Part shown: piece by piece, positions 1 to 6,589 of the stretch
How the letters are laid out: each line of letters opens with the position of its first letter
Position numbering within the stretch: the stretch's first letter is position 1
Notes under the pieces: generated by a model
Database searches by the model: none
Seen by the model: only the letters and a program-made list of their open reading frames with translations
What the model was told of the DNA's origin: nothing
Position numbers and translations under genes: made by a program
Assembly (NCBI GenBank): GCA_902797565.1
Contig: CADBTO010000338.1
Coordinates: 1 to 6,976 of the forward strand
Length of the DNA stretch: 6,976 nt
Reading direction: 5' to 3'
Source: an uncultured Lachnospiraceae bacterium
Lineage (GTDB): Bacteria > Bacillota > Clostridia > Lachnospirales > Lachnospiraceae

Positions 1-24
1 ACTTTTCATAGATAGGGGAAGCAT

Positions 25-831
25 ATGGCATTATATGATGTGATTGATGATATCGCCAAAAAGGATATCCTGAAAACAGACACCGGGGACAACCGGATTT
101 TCGGGGTTGTGATCGGCGAAGTGGTCAACAATTATAACGAAAACTTTCCCGGAAGGGTCTGCATCACGATCGCGAACCGGGACGACAAAGCGAACGAGCT
201 GAAATGGGCGCGGGTCGCACAGTCGTATTCGGGCAGCAAATGGGGGCACTATTTCCTGCCGGAGGTGGGAGATCAGGTGCTCGTGGCGTTTGAGCAGGGG
301 AATATTGAAAAGCCGTTTGTGATCGGCGCGTTTCCGAAGGCGAAGGATTCGTTCCTCAGCAAGTCCAAGGATGAACACAATTCCAACAAGTGCATTGTGA
401 CGAAGAATGGCTCGACCCTGACCTTCTATGACGACAAGGACGGGCCGGACAAGGACAAGATCTTCATCCGGACGGCCAACAACCTGCACGTTGTGGAAAT
501 CGATAATGAGCATAAGACGATTGAGATCAAGGACAAGGAGAAGAAGGCCCAGATACTGATGCAGACGGAGAAAGGCATCATTACCGTCAATGCGGACGAG
601 AAGATCATCCTGAAGTCCGGGGATGCGAATATCACGATCAACGGAAAGAAGAATTCGATCTCGATCCAGGCAGGGAAGATCGATGTCAAGGCATCGAACC
701 GGCTTGCGCTTTCCTCGGACGGGAATACCACCCTCAAGGGGCAGAGCGTTTCTGCCGAAGGGACCGGCGGGCCAACCACGGTCAAAAGCGGAAGTGCCAT
801 CAAGATTGATGCGCCGACAGTGAGTATGTAG
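25..831 (+). CDS. gp5/VgrG-like baseplate spike protein (baseplate protein V type, no gp27 domain)
   Basis: Probable central spike of a contractile injection system: a trimer that caps the inner tube and pierces the target envelope. Residues about 26-104 form the OB fold of the phage baseplate V/VgrG family. Visible hallmarks are PGRV at 42-45, WARV at 61-64, the KWG at 72-74, LPEVGD at 78-83 and the closing KPFVIGAF at 96-103. From about residue 125 to the end, short alternating-hydrophobic strands recur every 8-10 residues (TIEI, IITV, IILK, NITI, SISI, KIDV), which is the pattern of a gp5 triple-stranded beta-helix. Residues about 105-212 are very rich in Lys and Asp. No lysozyme domain lies between OB fold and helix, and no gp27-like hub domain precedes the OB fold, so the hub is probably a separate gene upstream. 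The ATG is preceded by AGGGGA with 5 bases spacing. Family call is firm; membership in a CIS rather than a myophage tail comes from the neighbours. Confidence 0.92.
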   Translation: MALYDVIDDIAKKDILKTDTGDNRIFGVVIGEVVNNYNENFPGRVCITIANRDDKANELKWARVAQSYSGSKWGHYFLPEVGDQVLVAFEQGNIEKPFVIGAFPKAKDSFLSKSKDEHNSNKCIVTKNGSTLTFYDDKDGPDKDKIFIRTANNLHVVEIDNEHKTIEIKDKEKKAQILMQTEKGIITVNADEKIILKSGDANITINGKKNSISIQAGKIDVKASNRLALSSDGNTTLKGQSVSAEGTGGPTTVKSGSAIKIDAPTVSM

Positions 832-861
832 AGATGTAGGGATATCGAAAGGAGATTTTCC

Positions 862-1371
862 ATGAATGAGCAGGCATTTCTAGGTTCTGGCGCGGCCTTT
901 CCGTTTGCTGCAGACCCGGCAACGGGCCGGATCGAGGTGGCCGAAGGTGCGCAGAATGTCAAGCAATCGTTATTTTTGATTCTGAAAACCGCGCTCGGGG
1001 AACGTCCATTCCGGAGGAGCTTTGGCACAAACCTGAATGCCTATGCCTTCATGGATATCAATGCCACCACGTTGCAGATGCTGCGCAGGGAGCTGTCGAT
1101 CCAGATCTATGAGAACGAGCCGCGGATTTCCGGAGTGGAGCTGACTGCAGATACCTCCCAGGAGGGGACGGTGCTGTTCCAGATCAGCTATACCATCCGG
1201 GATACGAATACCCAGGAGAACCTGGTCTTCCCGTATTATTTTGGCAGGGATGAGGTATCGGACTTTGAATCCCCGGAGGGGAGCGAGGTCTACGATGTGG
1301 ATGGAATCCTCGAAGATTTTGCAGAGGACGAAGAAGAAGACACGGAAGTGGAAATGAGGGATGAAGCATGA
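862..1371 (+). CDS. gp25-like baseplate wedge protein with acidic C-terminal tail
   Basis: A GPW/gp25-family protein, the small wedge component that in known contractile systems starts sheath assembly and links sheath to baseplate. The N-terminal part carries the family pattern: a Gly-rich FPF stretch at about 8-15, a helix at 31-44, then GERPFRRSFG at 46-55, matching the usual 'GER...p.fG', and EPRI at 86-89 before the last beta strands. About 133 residues fit the core family; residues after about 133 are an added segment ending in a strongly acidic tail (DFAEDEEEDTEVE at 152-164). AAAGGAGA lies 7 bases upstream of the ATG, 30 bases after the spike gene. Its stop overlaps the next start as ATGA, so translation of the following gene is likely coupled. 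The acidic tail is not part of the family core and its role is unknown. Confidence 0.92.
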   Translation: MNEQAFLGSGAAFPFAADPATGRIEVAEGAQNVKQSLFLILKTALGERPFRRSFGTNLNAYAFMDINATTLQMLRRELSIQIYENEPRISGVELTADTSQEGTVLFQISYTIRDTNTQENLVFPYYFGRDEVSDFESPEGSEVYDVDGILEDFAEDEEEDTEVEMRDEA

Positions 1372-4300
1372 CGACGATACAGGAGAATCCCAGGGTACGG
1401 CAGACCGTTGAAAAGATCCGGCAGCTGGCGAAATCCTATACCCCGGAATGGCATTTTGATGAAGAACATCCCGATATCGGGACTGCCATAGGGCAGACAT
1501 ACGCCTCCCAGACCGGGGAGATCCTTGCGGCAATGGCAAATGTCACAGACCGTTATCATGCTGAGTTTGTCAACTTCTTGGATCTGTCCCTGCTTCCGGC
1601 GAAGCCTGCGCGCTGCGTGTGCCTGCTTTCGCTGGTGGGGGATACGATACCCGGCGCGCCGGTGGCGAAAGGCACGAAGCTGGTGGCGTCCCTGATGGAT
1701 CGGGAGGATGTGGTCTTTGAAACGGAGCACAACCTTTATGTGACGCGGGCGCATATTACGGATGTCTTTTCGACCAGCAAGTCTGATGGCCGTCCGGTTC
1801 CTTTGAAAGGCAGGTTCTATGCGGATCCGGTGATCCCGGGGCAGGAGGAGCCGGAAGAAGAGGAAGAGGATGATCTGGATACATCGCGCTTTTTGAAGGA
1901 TTTTACGCTCTTTGGCGATGCGAAAGGGATTGGCGAGCGCAGCGTGCTCTTCCTTCATCCTTCGCTGTTCGATGTGCAGGGAAACCAGTATATTTATGTC
2001 CGGCTGGATCCAAATTCCGAGCTTCCGGCGCAGGTCAAGAACGGTGCATATGCCTTTTATTACTATGCAGAAGAAGGCCTGATGCCGTTTGAAGAAGTGG
2101 AAGACCAAGGGGATGGCTGTTTTGTGCTGAAAAAGTCCCAGCCCTGCAAGCGGCTGGTTTTGGACGAGCCGGATGGCGGCGAGCGGGAGTATTCGATTCT
2201 GGCACTTCGGAGCCGCGGACCGGTACGCGAAGTGGAGGCGGCGAATTATGTACGTTTCGCCAGCCTTGGCGAGGCGCAGCCGGCAGAGTATGTGACGACG
2301 GGCAGCCAGAATCTGGATCCGAGGAATTTCGCGCCGTTCCTGGATACGTTTACGCTTTTTTCAGAGTGCTATATCGGGCATGAAACGTATTTTTCAAAAT
2401 GCGGTGCGAGGCTGAAGGTTTCGTTTTCACTCTTCTATGAGGAAACCCAGATTCTGGTTCCGCGGGAGGAAGAGGACACTTCGCTGAAGATCATCAAGCG
2501 CAAGCCCCGTGCGGCGCATGTTGATATGCCTGTGCAGGTCTATGCGCAGGAGATTGCGCTGGAATACTACAACGGGACAGGCTGGGCGACCATGCCGTGT
2601 GACCAGGAGCTGGCACGGCTGTTTGCAAGCGGCCAGGCGAAGGAAGTGACGTTTACCTTCGTGGTGCCGGATGACTGGGAGCCGATCGCGGTCGGAGCGC
2701 AGGAATGCCGGTATCTGCGTCTGCGTCTTCTCAAGGCAGACCAGTGCTACCAGCGGCCCGGCATCCATTTCACGCCGCAGATCCGCGACCTTTCGCTTTC
2801 CTTCAGCTATCTGGAGTCCTATGTGGACGCGAAACGGATCTTCCGGATGGATGGCACGCGCAGGCATGAAATCACGGCTTCGTTTTTGCGGGCAGGTCTT
2901 GCAGGAGGCGGCCGGAAGGGCGAGGCACCGGTTCCTTTCCCGCTTTTGATTCCGTCCCACTATCAGGAAGACGCGCTCTATCTGGGGATGGACTACCGGA
3001 TGGAAGAAGGGCCGGTTTCGCTGTTTTTCCATTTGCAGGAGGATACGCGCTTTTCAAGGCTCAGCGTGCGGTTTGAGTATTCGTCCGGATCGGGATTCAA
3101 GGCGATGCGGGTGGTGGATCATACAGAAGGGTTTACAAAATCCGGGATTGTGGTCTTCGTTCCCCAGCCGGATATGCAGGAAATGGAACTGGAAGGGAAG
3201 CGCCGGTACTGGATCCGGATTCTCCGTCTTGGGGGATCAAAGAAGGAACGGGATGCCAGCGGGCAGGAAAAGAAATCTTCCCTGCCGCGGATTCTTGCGA
3301 TTGAGCCGAACGCGATGCAGGTTTCCAATATCGAAACGATAGACGAACGGGAGTTCTATGTGGATTCCCCGCAGCCGAATATGGCGTTTGGCCTTTCGGA
3401 GCGGAATATCCTGTCCGTGGATGTATGGGTCAACGAAATGGGCACCCTCTCTGAGGAAATGATGCAGCGTATGGAAACAGAGCATCCGGAGAAGGTGCGC
3501 TGTTCGAAGGATGCGGCCGGCAGGTTCACATCGTTCTTCGTACTGTGGACAGAAACGGACAGTTTCCTTGGATCGAAGGACCGGCGCGTGTATGTGCTGG
3601 ATCGGCAGAACCACTGGATCCTGTTCGGGGATGGCATTCATACGGATTATCCCAAGGTCACGGCGAATACGGCGATGATGGTGCGGATCCGGCGCTGTGT
3701 CGGGCGGCTTGGCAATGTGCCTGCAGGCTCGATCACCGGGACGCGGGGCAATCTGCCGTTTATTGGTGATATCACGAATCCTGTCCGTGCGTATGGCGGG
3801 AGTGATATCGAAACCGTTCCGGCTGCACTGCGGCGGGGGGCGGATATGCTCCATTCCAGGGGGCGTTTGATCTCCGCCGGGGATTATGAGCGTGCAGTCC
3901 AGGGATTTTCTGATGCGATCGAGCAGGTGCGCGGCCTGGTGTCTGAAGATGTGGAGAAACTGTCCTGCGCGGACAAGGAACTGGTGCTTGTGATTCTGAT
4001 GAAGGATTATGCCTATGGTTCCTTTTCTTTCCACCAGCTGGAAGATCCGCTCCGGGCATTCCTGGGGCAGCGCTGTGAAATTACGATGCCGATGGACCGT
4101 GTTGCGATCATCGAACCGGTGTTTGTGGAGATTTCGGTCGATATCTGGGCGAATGTGGCGGATATTGATGATAGTTTTGAGCTGGCACCGATGGTCCAGC
4201 AGCTGCTCGATGGATTCCTTTGCCCGGTGGCAGGGGAAGGGCATCTGGGCTGGAAGATCGGCACGCTGCCGCAGGCTTCGCAGATCCAGATGTGCCTGGG

Positions 4301-4478
4301 AGCGCTCAAGAGCAGGATGATGATTAAGAAGATTTCGCTCAGTGCAAGCTATACGGATGCCGAAGGCAGGCATGAAGTGGATCTGTCCGAGCTTGCACCG
4401 GCACCCTATATGGTGTGCAAGAGCGGAATCCATCGGGTCCATATACTATATGCGCAGGAAGGGGTAGTCCTATGCTGA
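1368..4478 (+). CDS. Large baseplate J/gp6-like wedge protein (putative baseplate assembly protein, TIGR02243-like)
   Basis: A 1036-residue baseplate wedge protein of the gp6/baseplate-J type. N-terminal signature: helix, TPEW at 25-28 and DIG at 36-38, followed by a helical stretch and a conserved Leu/Pro run (LLPAKPARC), as in TIGR02243-like proteins. Residues 160-171 are almost all acidic. Two beta-rich modules follow at about 399-475 and 570-645. The C-terminal J-type core has FGDG at 753-756, GRLGNVPAG at 779-787, GGSDIET at 810-816 and DYER at 839-842, the usual order for the family. It would pair with the next gene product to build wedges around the spike; no signal peptide or membrane segment is seen. 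The start overlaps the gp25-like gene by 4 bases, with TGAGGGA 6 bases upstream. It is long for the family, explained by the duplicated module and insertions. Exact correspondence to Afp11 or Afp12 was not tested. Confidence 0.88.
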   Translation: MTTIQENPRVRQTVEKIRQLAKSYTPEWHFDEEHPDIGTAIGQTYASQTGEILAAMANVTDRYHAEFVNFLDLSLLPAKPARCVCLLSLVGDTIPGAPVAKGTKLVASLMDREDVVFETEHNLYVTRAHITDVFSTSKSDGRPVPLKGRFYADPVIPGQEEPEEEEEDDLDTSRFLKDFTLFGDAKGIGERSVLFLHPSLFDVQGNQYIYVRLDPNSELPAQVKNGAYAFYYYAEEGLMPFEEVEDQGDGCFVLKKSQPCKRLVLDEPDGGEREYSILALRSRGPVREVEAANYVRFASLGEAQPAEYVTTGSQNLDPRNFAPFLDTFTLFSECYIGHETYFSKCGARLKVSFSLFYEETQILVPREEEDTSLKIIKRKPRAAHVDMPVQVYAQEIALEYYNGTGWATMPCDQELARLFASGQAKEVTFTFVVPDDWEPIAVGAQECRYLRLRLLKADQCYQRPGIHFTPQIRDLSLSFSYLESYVDAKRIFRMDGTRRHEITASFLRAGLAGGGRKGEAPVPFPLLIPSHYQEDALYLGMDYRMEEGPVSLFFHLQEDTRFSRLSVRFEYSSGSGFKAMRVVDHTEGFTKSGIVVFVPQPDMQEMELEGKRRYWIRILRLGGSKKERDASGQEKKSSLPRILAIEPNAMQVSNIETIDEREFYVDSPQPNMAFGLSERNILSVDVWVNEMGTLSEEMMQRMETEHPEKVRCSKDAAGRFTSFFVLWTETDSFLGSKDRRVYVLDRQNHWILFGDGIHTDYPKVTANTAMMVRIRRCVGRLGNVPAGSITGTRGNLPFIGDITNPVRAYGGSDIETVPAALRRGADMLHSRGRLISAGDYERAVQGFSDAIEQVRGLVSEDVEKLSCADKELVLVILMKDYAYGSFSFHQLEDPLRAFLGQRCEITMPMDRVAIIEPVFVEISVDIWANVADIDDSFELAPMVQQLLDGFLCPVAGEGHLGWKIGTLPQASQIQMCLGALKSRMMIKKISLSASYTDAEGRHEVDLSELAPAPYMVCKSGIHRVHILYAQEGVVLC
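2562..2792 (+). repeat. Beta-rich module, copy A (inside large gp6-like protein)
   Basis: Protein-level repeat, residues about 399-475. It starts EYYNGTGW, then has FASG (419-422), FVVPDDW (431-437), RYLRLRL (448-454) and ends PQIRDL. The same landmarks occur in the same order in copy B of this protein and, more weakly, in the next gene. Probably one beta-sandwich domain; boundaries are approximate and there is no obvious DNA-level repeat. Confidence 0.5.
3075..3302 (+). repeat. Beta-rich module, copy B (inside large gp6-like protein)
   Basis: Protein-level repeat of copy A, residues about 570-645. It starts EYSSGSGF, then has FTKSG (589-593), FVPQPD (597-602), RYWIRIL (613-619) and ends PRILAI. 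First-to-last landmark spacing is 70 residues here and 71 in copy A. A Lys/Glu-rich loop (about 624-638) is inserted before the last strand. Confidence 0.5.
4456..4464 (+). promoter_or_regulatory. Ribosome binding site deciding the start of the second gp6-like gene
   Basis: AGGAAGGGG lies 7 bases before the ATG at 4472, inside the end of the preceding gene. It supports that ATG over an in-frame GTG at 4415, which would add 19 residues without family character. The start and the upstream stop overlap as ATGCTGA, consistent with coupled translation. Confidence 0.75.
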
Positions 4479-6571
4479 ATATCAAGCTTCAAAACCAGAC
4501 GACGGTCGAAGAAAAGATCCAGGACGCAATGCGCACCATCCCGTTCTACGCACCGGAGTGGACGAATTTCAATCCGGCGGATCCGGGCCTGACGATCCTG
4601 GAAGTCCTTTCTGCATCGAATACGCTGCAGGAGGCATCGGTGGCGCAGATCCCCGGCGAGGTGCGCAGGCGCCTGCTGTCCCTGGTCGGCATCCAGCCGA
4701 AGAAGAGCAAGGCGGCAAAGGTATTGCTTGCAGTGGGCGGCACAAAGCGCAAACTGATGCTTCCGGCGAACCAGCGTTTTATGCTGGGGAGCCTTCCGTT
4801 TGAAACAGACCGGATCATGACTGTTGGTGGAAGCCGGATTTTGCGTGTCGTGACGAAAAAGGCGCATGCCAAAGAGGAAAAGGATATCAGCTTTGTCCTC
4901 GATGATGATGTGGTGATCCCGTCGCTCCTGTTTGGGGAGGTTCCGACGGAAGGGGATATGATCGGGCTGTATGTGGACGAACTGCCGGAGCCCGGCACGG
5001 AAATGATCTTTTATTTCCGCTTTGAGGAGAATGAGCTGCGCAATCCGATTGAGGAACGCAGCCGGACGATGTTCGCCACAGTGAAATGGGAACTGTATAC
5101 CGAAGAGGGCTTTGTGGAGCTTTCCGCAAGGGACTATACTGCATCGCTTTTGACAAGCGGGGAGCTGCGCCTGCGGATGCCGAAAGAAGCGCCGGCAAAA
5201 TATGCGGGAGACGGTGGGGTGGCAAGGAATTATTTCCTGCGCGGAACACTGGTTTCTGCCGGATATGACATTGCGCCGAAACTCCACGGCGTGAGCGGCT
5301 TCCTCTTCGAAGTATTCCAGAAGGATACGAAGTGCCAGGTGTTTTCCATCCAGAAGCCCAGCGCGGCGCGTCTGTATTCAGACCTTGCGGAGCAGGGGCT
5401 GATCCGGGTCTTCGGGCGGGAGGAGAAAGGCGAGAGCTTCCGGCTTTATTCCACGGAATACAGGGACGGGGACAAAGGGCGGTTTTTCGATGTGGAGCAT
5501 GTGGGCTTTGGCCAGTTTGAATTCCATTTTGACAAAGAACGCTTTGGGTTTGCGCCCAGGCGTATGAAGAATGCAGTGCGCGTTGTCTGTTATACGGAAG
5601 ATTCCAGTTCCAAATATGAACTGGGCCAGATCTATGGCTATGACAACCAGGAGATCCGCCTGCCCTATGAACATATTGTCCGCAGCAGTTTCTGCCTGCT
5701 GGCAGAGCGGACGCTGGCAGATGGCTCGAAGGTGTATGATTTCGTCCGGCCGGAGAAGCCGGGAGAAGGGTCGTTCTACTACCATCTGCATGAAAACGAA
5801 GGAACCATCGTGATCGAGGATGCCGGGAGTTTCATCGGGGCAAGGCTTCTGCTGGCAAGCTGTGCCACATCGAGCGGGAGTGCCGGGAATGTCCGGGCAG
5901 GAAAGCACTTCGAGGCAAAGGATGTGCCGGAAGATGTGATCTTTTATAATCCGGGACCGGGCGTGGGCGGGCGCTACGCGGAGACCTTTGACGAAATGAA
6001 GGAGCGTTTCCAGCTGGATGTACGGACGCCCAAGGTTGCGGTGACGGCAGTAGACTATGAACGGATCGTCTGTTCCACGCCGGGGCTTTGCATCCGGAAG
6101 GCCACTGCGATGATGGATTACGACAGCCATTGTGTGCGTGTCGTGGTATTGCCCGAACTTGGAATTGATGGCTGGGAGATGGAAGATACCTATGTGAACA
6201 GCATCATGGAGCGGTTGGAGCAGACGCGGCTTTTGACCACGCGTGTGCAGCTTTCAGAAGCACGGTACCTGCCGGTGAATGTCCGGGGAAAGATCCAGGC
6301 GAAGCAGGGCAGGGTGGAGAAAGTCCGGGAAGCGGCGGAAGAGGTGCTGCGCCGTTATCTGGATTACCGGACGAATGAAAAGCATTTTGGCGAGAAGCTG
6401 AAGTTTGACGAGGTATACCGGGCGCTCGAGCGCATTCCGGATGTGATATGCGTATACGAGCTTTGGATCAAGGCGCAGGGTGCAGGTTTGTACAAGATGG
6501 AGAATGATGACATTCTCCCGGCGCCGGATTGCCTGTGCGTGCCGCAGGATATTGATATAGAGATTCTGTAA
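4472..6571 (+). CDS. Second baseplate J/gp6-like wedge protein (paralogue of the preceding gene)
   Basis: A 699-residue baseplate protein of the same broad family as its upstream neighbour. Shared landmarks are a start helix, APEW at 27-30 and DPG at 37-39 (the family's 'PeWtd...DPG' pattern), GNVRAG at 472-477, GGRYAET at 499-505 and DYER at 528-531, followed by TPGLCIRKA. A module at about 207-274 resembles the duplicated module of the larger protein. The segment aligning with FGDG of the neighbour reads IEDA at 448-451, so that motif is lost. In T4, gp6 forms a homodimer in the wedge; in CIS with two gp6-like genes, the two products are thought to form the unequal dimer of each wedge. Here that is inferred from gene order and shared motifs. 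The ATG was chosen from the ribosome binding site at 4456-4464 and from where homology begins. The family call is firm; the Afp12-like assignment is tentative. Confidence 0.87.
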   Translation: MLNIKLQNQTTVEEKIQDAMRTIPFYAPEWTNFNPADPGLTILEVLSASNTLQEASVAQIPGEVRRRLLSLVGIQPKKSKAAKVLLAVGGTKRKLMLPANQRFMLGSLPFETDRIMTVGGSRILRVVTKKAHAKEEKDISFVLDDDVVIPSLLFGEVPTEGDMIGLYVDELPEPGTEMIFYFRFEENELRNPIEERSRTMFATVKWELYTEEGFVELSARDYTASLLTSGELRLRMPKEAPAKYAGDGGVARNYFLRGTLVSAGYDIAPKLHGVSGFLFEVFQKDTKCQVFSIQKPSAARLYSDLAEQGLIRVFGREEKGESFRLYSTEYRDGDKGRFFDVEHVGFGQFEFHFDKERFGFAPRRMKNAVRVVCYTEDSSSKYELGQIYGYDNQEIRLPYEHIVRSSFCLLAERTLADGSKVYDFVRPEKPGEGSFYYHLHENEGTIVIEDAGSFIGARLLLASCATSSGSAGNVRAGKHFEAKDVPEDVIFYNPGPGVGGRYAETFDEMKERFQLDVRTPKVAVTAVDYERIVCSTPGLCIRKATAMMDYDSHCVRVVVLPELGIDGWEMEDTYVNSIMERLEQTRLLTTRVQLSEARYLPVNVRGKIQAKQGRVEKVREAAEEVLRRYLDYRTNEKHFGEKLKFDEVYRALERIPDVICVYELWIKAQGAGLYKMENDDILPAPDCLCVPQDIDIEIL
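5090..5293 (+). repeat. Beta-rich module, copy C (inside second gp6-like protein)
   Basis: Residues about 207-274 carry ELYTEEGF, then LLTSG (226-230), LRLRMP (232-237), NYFLRGTL (253-260) and PKLHGV. This is the order seen in copies A and B of the upstream gene, but shorter (62 residues between first and last landmark against 70-71). It is the weakest of the three matches and has been judged by eye only. Confidence 0.4.
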
Positions 6572-6576
6572 AAAGC

Positions 6577-6584
6577 AAGAGGTG
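6577..6584 (+). promoter_or_regulatory. Ribosome binding site of the last, partial gene
   Basis: AAGAGGTG sits 5 bases before the ATG at 6590, in the 18-base gap after the second gp6-like gene. It is the main support for the start of a gene whose end is outside the window. Confidence 0.65.
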
Positions 6585-6589
6585 TAGCT

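Noticed and set aside
1..24. End of an upstream gene
   Set aside because: TAG triplets occur at 9-11 and 13-15 and could end a preceding gene, but too few bases are present to support any call.
832..861. Possible promoter or terminator between the spike and gp25-like genes
   Set aside because: Only 30 bases, with a ribosome binding site but no inverted repeat with a T-run and no clear -35/-10 pair.
3237..4442. Long antisense open frame of 401 codons opposite the large gp6-like gene
   Set aside because: It mirrors a gene with clear family motifs on the + strand, its translation is rich in His, Arg and Pro with no recognisable domain, and no ribosome binding site was recognised. It is a by-product of the codon bias.
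4415..4471. Upstream in-frame GTG start for the second gp6-like gene
   Set aside because: It would add 19 residues overlapping the previous gene, without family similarity. The ATG at 4472 has a strong ribosome binding site 7 bases upstream and begins where paralogue similarity begins.
4406..5287. Antisense open frame of 293 codons spanning the junction of the two gp6-like genes
   Set aside because: Low-complexity His/Arg/Cys-rich translation, opposite two convincingly coding frames. Other antisense frames (for example 1290-2108 and 5378-6130) were rejected for the same reason.
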